From assembly GCA_023399035.1 (NCBI GenBank), contig JAEWQX010000111.1:1-15233 (forward strand): 15,233 nucleotides of DNA, given 5' to 3'. This document shows, in pieces, positions 13,765 through 15,233 of this stretch. The notes under the pieces were generated by a model. It did no database searches and was not told the origin of the DNA. It saw nothing but the letters and a program-made list of their open reading frames with translations. Every line of letters starts with the position of its first letter. The first letter of the stretch is position 1. A program made the position numbers and the translations under genes. The DNA is from Bacillota bacterium. Its GTDB lineage: Bacteria > Bacillota > Clostridia > Clostridiales > Clostridiaceae.

Positions 13765-15233
13765 ATGTTAAGAGTTGATAGTTATCCTACTCATGAAAAA
13801 GATGGAATTAAGTATAGAATAGGAAAGGTACTGCCATATGGAGCTTCAATAGTTCCAAACGGCATTAATTTTTCTGTATTTTCAAAATATGCCACATCAT
13901 GTGAACTTGTTCTTTTTAGGAAGAGGGAAAAGGAGCCTTATGCAGTAATACCATTTCCAGATGAGTTTAGAATTGGTGATGTGTTTTCAATGATAGTATT
14001 TGATATTGATTACGAAAATGTAGAGTATGGATATAGAATGGATGGAAAGTTTTCACCACGTGAAGGATTCTGGTTTAATAAAGAAAAGTACCTTCTTGAT
14101 CCATATGCAAAATCAGTTTCAGGGAGAAGTGTATGGGGGGAAGAAATAGACGAGGATAATAAATTCCAGCATAGGGGAAAAATAATGTATGATGATTTCG
14201 ACTGGGATGGAGATAAGCCGCTTGAAACGCCTATGGAGGAACTTATAATATATGAAACTCATGTGAGAAGCTTTACAAAGGATCCATCAAGTGGAATTAA
14301 GCATGGAGGAACTTTTGCAGGTCTTGGGGAAAAGATTCCATATCTTAAGAATCTTGGTGTAAACTGCATAGAACTTCTTCCTATTTTTGAATTTGATGAA
14401 CTTGAAAATGCACGTACTATTGATGGCAAGAGACTTCTTAATTACTGGGGCTACAGCACAGTAAATTTTTTTGCGCCTAAGGCTGGATATGCAGCTACAG
14501 GAAAATATGGAATGGAAGCTGATGAACTTAAAAATCTCATAAAGAAGCTTCATCAGGCAGGTATTGAAGTTATCCTTGATGTTGTATTTAATCATACAGC
14601 TGAAGGAAATGAAAAGGGCCCATATATTTCATATAGGGGCATAGATAACAAAACATATTATCTTCTCACTCCTGATGGTCATTATTATAATTTCAGCGGA
14701 TGTGGAAATACACTAAACTGCAATAATTCTATTGTGAGAAATTATATACTGGACTGTCTTAGATACTGGGTATCGGAATATCATATTGATGGATTCAGGT
14801 TTGATCTTGCATCAATCTTATCGAGAGATGAATATGGAGCTCCTATGAAAAATCCACCTCTTTTAGAAACACTTGCCCATGATGCAATATTATCTAAGAG
14901 CAAGCTCATTGCCGAAGCATGGGATGCAGGGGGGCTTTATCAAGTTGGAAATTTCCCTTCATGGGGAAGATGGGCAGAGTGGAATGGAAAGTACAGGGAT
15001 ACTGTGAGGAAGTTCTTAAAGGGAGACAGTGTAGCTCTTGAATTTATGAGGAGAATGGAAGGATCAAAAGATTTGTATAATCAGAGAACTTCCAATGCAT
15101 CTATAAACTTTATAACATGCCATGATGGATTTACACTGTATGATCTTGTTTCATATAATGAAAAGCATAACATGGCAAATGGCGAAAATAACAGGGATGG
15201 CACAGATGACAATAACAGCTGGAACTGTGGTTT
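13765..15233 (+). CDS. glgX: Glycogen debranching enzyme GlgX (partial, 3' end outside)
   Basis: A cytoplasmic GH13 enzyme of the isoamylase/pullulanase group that hydrolyses alpha-1,6 branch links in glycogen or limit dextrins. The window holds the first 489 codons and two bases of the next; about 150-220 residues are missing compared with usual lengths. An N-terminal CBM48-like beta domain covers about 18-150. The catalytic barrel shows all four GH13 regions: DVVFNH (272-277), GFRFDLA (343-349) with nucleophile Asp347, IAEAWD (382-387) with acid/base Glu384, and CHD (452-454) with Asp454. The ELIIYETHVRSFT motif near 157-169 is typical of GlgX/TreX. The ATG has GGGGAGGA about eight bases upstream. 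It was read directly by translating the frame from 13765; no stop interrupts it. A type I pullulanase or TreX is the alternative name. Confidence 0.93.
   Translation, partial: MLRVDSYPTHEKDGIKYRIGKVLPYGASIVPNGINFSVFSKYATSCELVLFRKREKEPYAVIPFPDEFRIGDVFSMIVFDIDYENVEYGYRMDGKFSPREGFWFNKEKYLLDPYAKSVSGRSVWGEEIDEDNKFQHRGKIMYDDFDWDGDKPLETPMEELIIYETHVRSFTKDPSSGIKHGGTFAGLGEKIPYLKNLGVNCIELLPIFEFDELENARTIDGKRLLNYWGYSTVNFFAPKAGYAATGKYGMEADELKNLIKKLHQAGIEVILDVVFNHTAEGNEKGPYISYRGIDNKTYYLLTPDGHYYNFSGCGNTLNCNNSIVRNYILDCLRYWVSEYHIDGFRFDLASILSRDEYGAPMKNPPLLETLAHDAILSKSKLIAEAWDAGGLYQVGNFPSWGRWAEWNGKYRDTVRKFLKGDSVALEFMRRMEGSKDLYNQRTSNASINFITCHDGFTLYDLVSYNEKHNMANGENNRDGTDDNNSWNCG

Noticed and set aside
14287..14595. 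Minus-strand open frame of 102 codons near the right end
   Set aside because: It is antisense to the intact + strand glgX frame that carries all four GH13 regions.

Overview
The window is AT-rich, low-GC DNA with strong AGGAGG-like ribosome binding sites, AGA/ATA-rich codons, TTGACA/TATAAT promoters and many hairpin-plus-T-run terminators. Together with a T-box leader, Fur boxes, a glycogen debranching enzyme and lipoprotein wall amidases, this fits a Firmicute of the Clostridium type; the species cannot be fixed from the sequence. All convincing genes lie on the + strand. I see no IS, phage gene, tRNA, rRNA or CRISPR array.

Layout. 1-361: window edge, a near-consensus promoter and a decayed gene end. 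362-1264: lipoprotein Amidase_3. 1569-2633: secreted coiled-coil NlpC/P60 endopeptidase. 2936-3424: unknown helical protein. 3824-4783: NAD-dependent 2-hydroxyacid dehydrogenase of the lactate/malate dehydrogenase family, with an unusual substrate-loop residue. 4880-5185: small unknown protein. 5395-9503: Fur-controlled siderophore ABC importer in the order permease, permease, ATPase, lipoprotein binding protein (YclNOPQ/CeuBCDE type), with a second Fur-like box and an internal hairpin before the binding protein. 9658-9867: small Zn-ribbon protein. 10011-12087: promoter, T-box leader with a UAC (Tyr) specifier, a K+-channel-like membrane protein and a very small kinase-fold protein. 12141-13014: YczE-family membrane protein whose transcript start region holds three 20-bp tandem repeats. 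13194-end: STAS-domain protein followed closely by glgX, which runs off the window.

How the genes work together. The two wall hydrolases are adjacent but separately transcribed. The iron importer is a complete uptake system: lipoprotein receptor, two-permease pore and ATPase, repressed by Fe-Fur. The most unusual arrangement is the tyrosine T-box, which normally governs tyrosyl-tRNA synthetase or tyrosine supply genes. Here the first genes after its terminator are a predicted ion channel and a kinase-like protein. The tandem-repeat operator and the odd dehydrogenase loop are the next most interesting points.
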